Below are positions 63,163 through 64,000 of a stretch of 64,000 nucleotides of DNA, piece by piece (within the stretch, counting starts at the first letter, position 1; the number at the start of each line of letters is the position of its first letter). Source of the stretch: Desulfobacterales bacterium (GTDB taxonomy: Bacteria; Desulfobacterota; Desulfobacteria; Desulfobacterales; JAAELO01); NCBI GenBank assembly GCA_024226555.1, contig JAAELO010000047.1:37115-101114 (forward strand), in the 5' to 3' direction. Under the pieces are notes generated by a model. It had not been told where the DNA came from. It saw nothing but the letters and a program-made list of their open reading frames with translations, and did not search any database. Both the position numbers and the translations under genes were made by a program.

Positions 63163-63450
63163 TTAAAAGTTTATAATTTCAAAATCTGTATCGATGAGAT
63201 CTGTCATTTCCATATATTCAACAGACTGAATTATTTTATCCAAAACAGAATTAACTACTCTTCGATCATTTCCCGTTACTGATATACCTACCTCAGAAAC
63301 TTTGTATGAGTCATATCCACCAGTTTCAGCAACAGAAGCATTAAATTTATTACGTATTTTCTCAATTATAGGTTTAATTATCTTTCTTTTTTCTTTTAAA
63401 GACCGACATTCATATATTCTGAACTTTAAGACTCCATAACCTACTACCAT
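63163..63450 (-). CDS. DUF503 family protein
   Basis: 95 residues from ATG 63450 (MVVGYGVLKFRIYECRSLKEKRKIIKPIIEKIRNKFNASVAETGGYDSYKVSEVGISVTGND). The family starts M-x-V-G-x-x-x-x-x-x-x-(P/E)-x-x-x-SLKEKR, so the upstream ATG at 63468 is less likely. DUF503 (YlxP) proteins in other bacteria lie next to rbfA/infB and may act in ribosome assembly; here the gene stands alone. Function unproven. Confidence 0.85.
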   Translation of the reverse strand: MVVGYGVLKFRIYECRSLKEKRKIIKPIIEKIRNKFNASVAETGGYDSYKVSEVGISVTGNDRRVVNSVLDKIIQSVEYMEMTDLIDTDFEIINF

Positions 63451-63559
63451 TATTATACCCAATGACATTTTAGTTTTTGTTATTGTGGAAATTAAAATAT
63501 TACATAAATAATGGAATGATTAAAGTTTTATTTAATGTCGGTCTCTTTGATGTTATGTA

Positions 63560-63692
63560 GGGAACAATATTCTAAAATTGATAAGCTGATAAGTTAAATA
63601 CAAGACATTTCTAAAAATATCGAGCCGATTTTATTACAGTTTTTTTAGAAATAACACAGTATTTTGCAAAAGAGGAGTTATTAGAGGTTCCC
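63560..63692 (+). mobile_element. MITE-like element with altered left end
   Basis: GGGAACAATATTCTAAAATTG left end with changed sequence; the middle and right arm are normal, ending TTATTAGAGGTTCCC. Private internal pair CATTTCT/AGAAATAAC. Confidence 0.8.
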
Positions 63693-63887
63693 TTATACAG
63701 TTTTAAGATTTTTGGCAAAATCCTGAATTGTAGATTACTTCAATCTATAAAATCCATTTAGGCACATAATGAGTATGCAGAAATATCCATTACATCTTTA
63801 CTATAGAAACGATGCTTTTGCTGTTTCTAAAAAAGTATACTTTCCAAAATAAACGTTTTTGTAATTTTGGAGCAACTTTATATTACA

Positions 63888-64000
63888 GGGAATCTCTTCT
63901 AAGTAACACTTTTTATATATTATGTGTTATTAGGCAGTTAGGTTCCAGATTATCTATTCTGGAGGAGTCGCTAATAACTGCCTTTTGGTCGAACTACAGC
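63888..64000 (-). mobile_element. Variant element (reverse), cut by the window edge
   Basis: GGGAATCTCTTCTAAGTAACAC ... CCAGATTATCTATTCTGGAGGAGTCGCTAATAACTGCC, practically identical in reverse complement to 10725-10840 for about 95 nt, then continuing into an ordinary right arm (GGTCGAACTACAGC). Confidence 0.85.

Noticed and set aside
136..63692. Interspersed repeats as a CRISPR array
   Set aside because: Copies are scattered, in both orientations, 130 nt long and flanked by short target duplications, unlike regularly spaced direct repeats.

Overview
This is an AT-rich, gene-dense bacterial chromosome segment from a Gram-negative, motile organism. Two TonB-dependent receptors, a B12 ABC importer, MotAB, System II cytochrome c biogenesis (CcsB/ResB), a TAXI-type TRAP transporter, acyl-CoA dehydrogenase and thiolase genes, and a cysteine-rich ferredoxin-like protein together suggest an anaerobic, respiring member of the Desulfobacterota (Desulfobacterales-like). 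That assignment is inference: no rRNA, tRNA or taxonomic marker gene was found.

Layout. 1-6.2 kb: a GIY-YIG-like small gene, a repeat-rich gap, a three-domain fusion gene (N-acyltransferase + E1/ThiF + nitroreductase-like), a small exported protein and a small membrane protein. 6.2-13 kb: an unrecognised 1098-residue protein, yggL, a DUF1330-like gene, an HTH/ferredoxin gene, a methyltransferase remnant and a YdjM-like membrane hydrolase. 13-17 kb: an ATP-grasp gene followed by a superfamily 1 helicase with a C-terminal nuclease-like domain, bracketed by mobile elements. 17-24 kb: pflX-like radical SAM, a substrate-binding protein, trmB, a cNMP-binding regulator, a DUF3795 gene split by a mobile element, two alpha/beta hydrolases and a short asparaginase-like gene. 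24-31 kb: thiolase, acyl-CoA dehydrogenase, a divergent sigma54 activator and a YegD-like Hsp70. 31-34 kb: duplicated membrane proteins and a STAS-like/membrane gene pair. 34-43 kb: a substrate-binding protein, two TonB receptors, two tandem cobalamin riboswitches each with its own terminator, and divergent btuFCD. 43-56 kb: small hypotheticals, a hotdog protein with MarR regulator, ccsB-resB, motAB, a cupin, an exported barrel-like protein, an alpha/beta hydrolase and an APC permease. 56-64 kb: a TAXI-TRAP transporter, a LuxR-type two-component system and a DUF503 gene.

The dominant unusual structure is a family of about 130-nt hairpin elements (MITE-like; termini GGGAACCTCTAATAA / TTATTAGAGATTCCC) with some 35 full, nested or remnant copies. 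Eleven have perfect 4-bp target duplications (TTAA, TATA, TAAT, TATT, TAGA, ATAG, ATAT). One insertion splits the DUF3795 gene, and removing the element plus one TTAA restores the frame exactly. The internal stem varies between copies with matching changes in both arms. Terminal sequences have been co-opted as stop codons, Shine-Dalgarno sequences and start regions of several host genes. No transposase that could mobilise them is present in the window.
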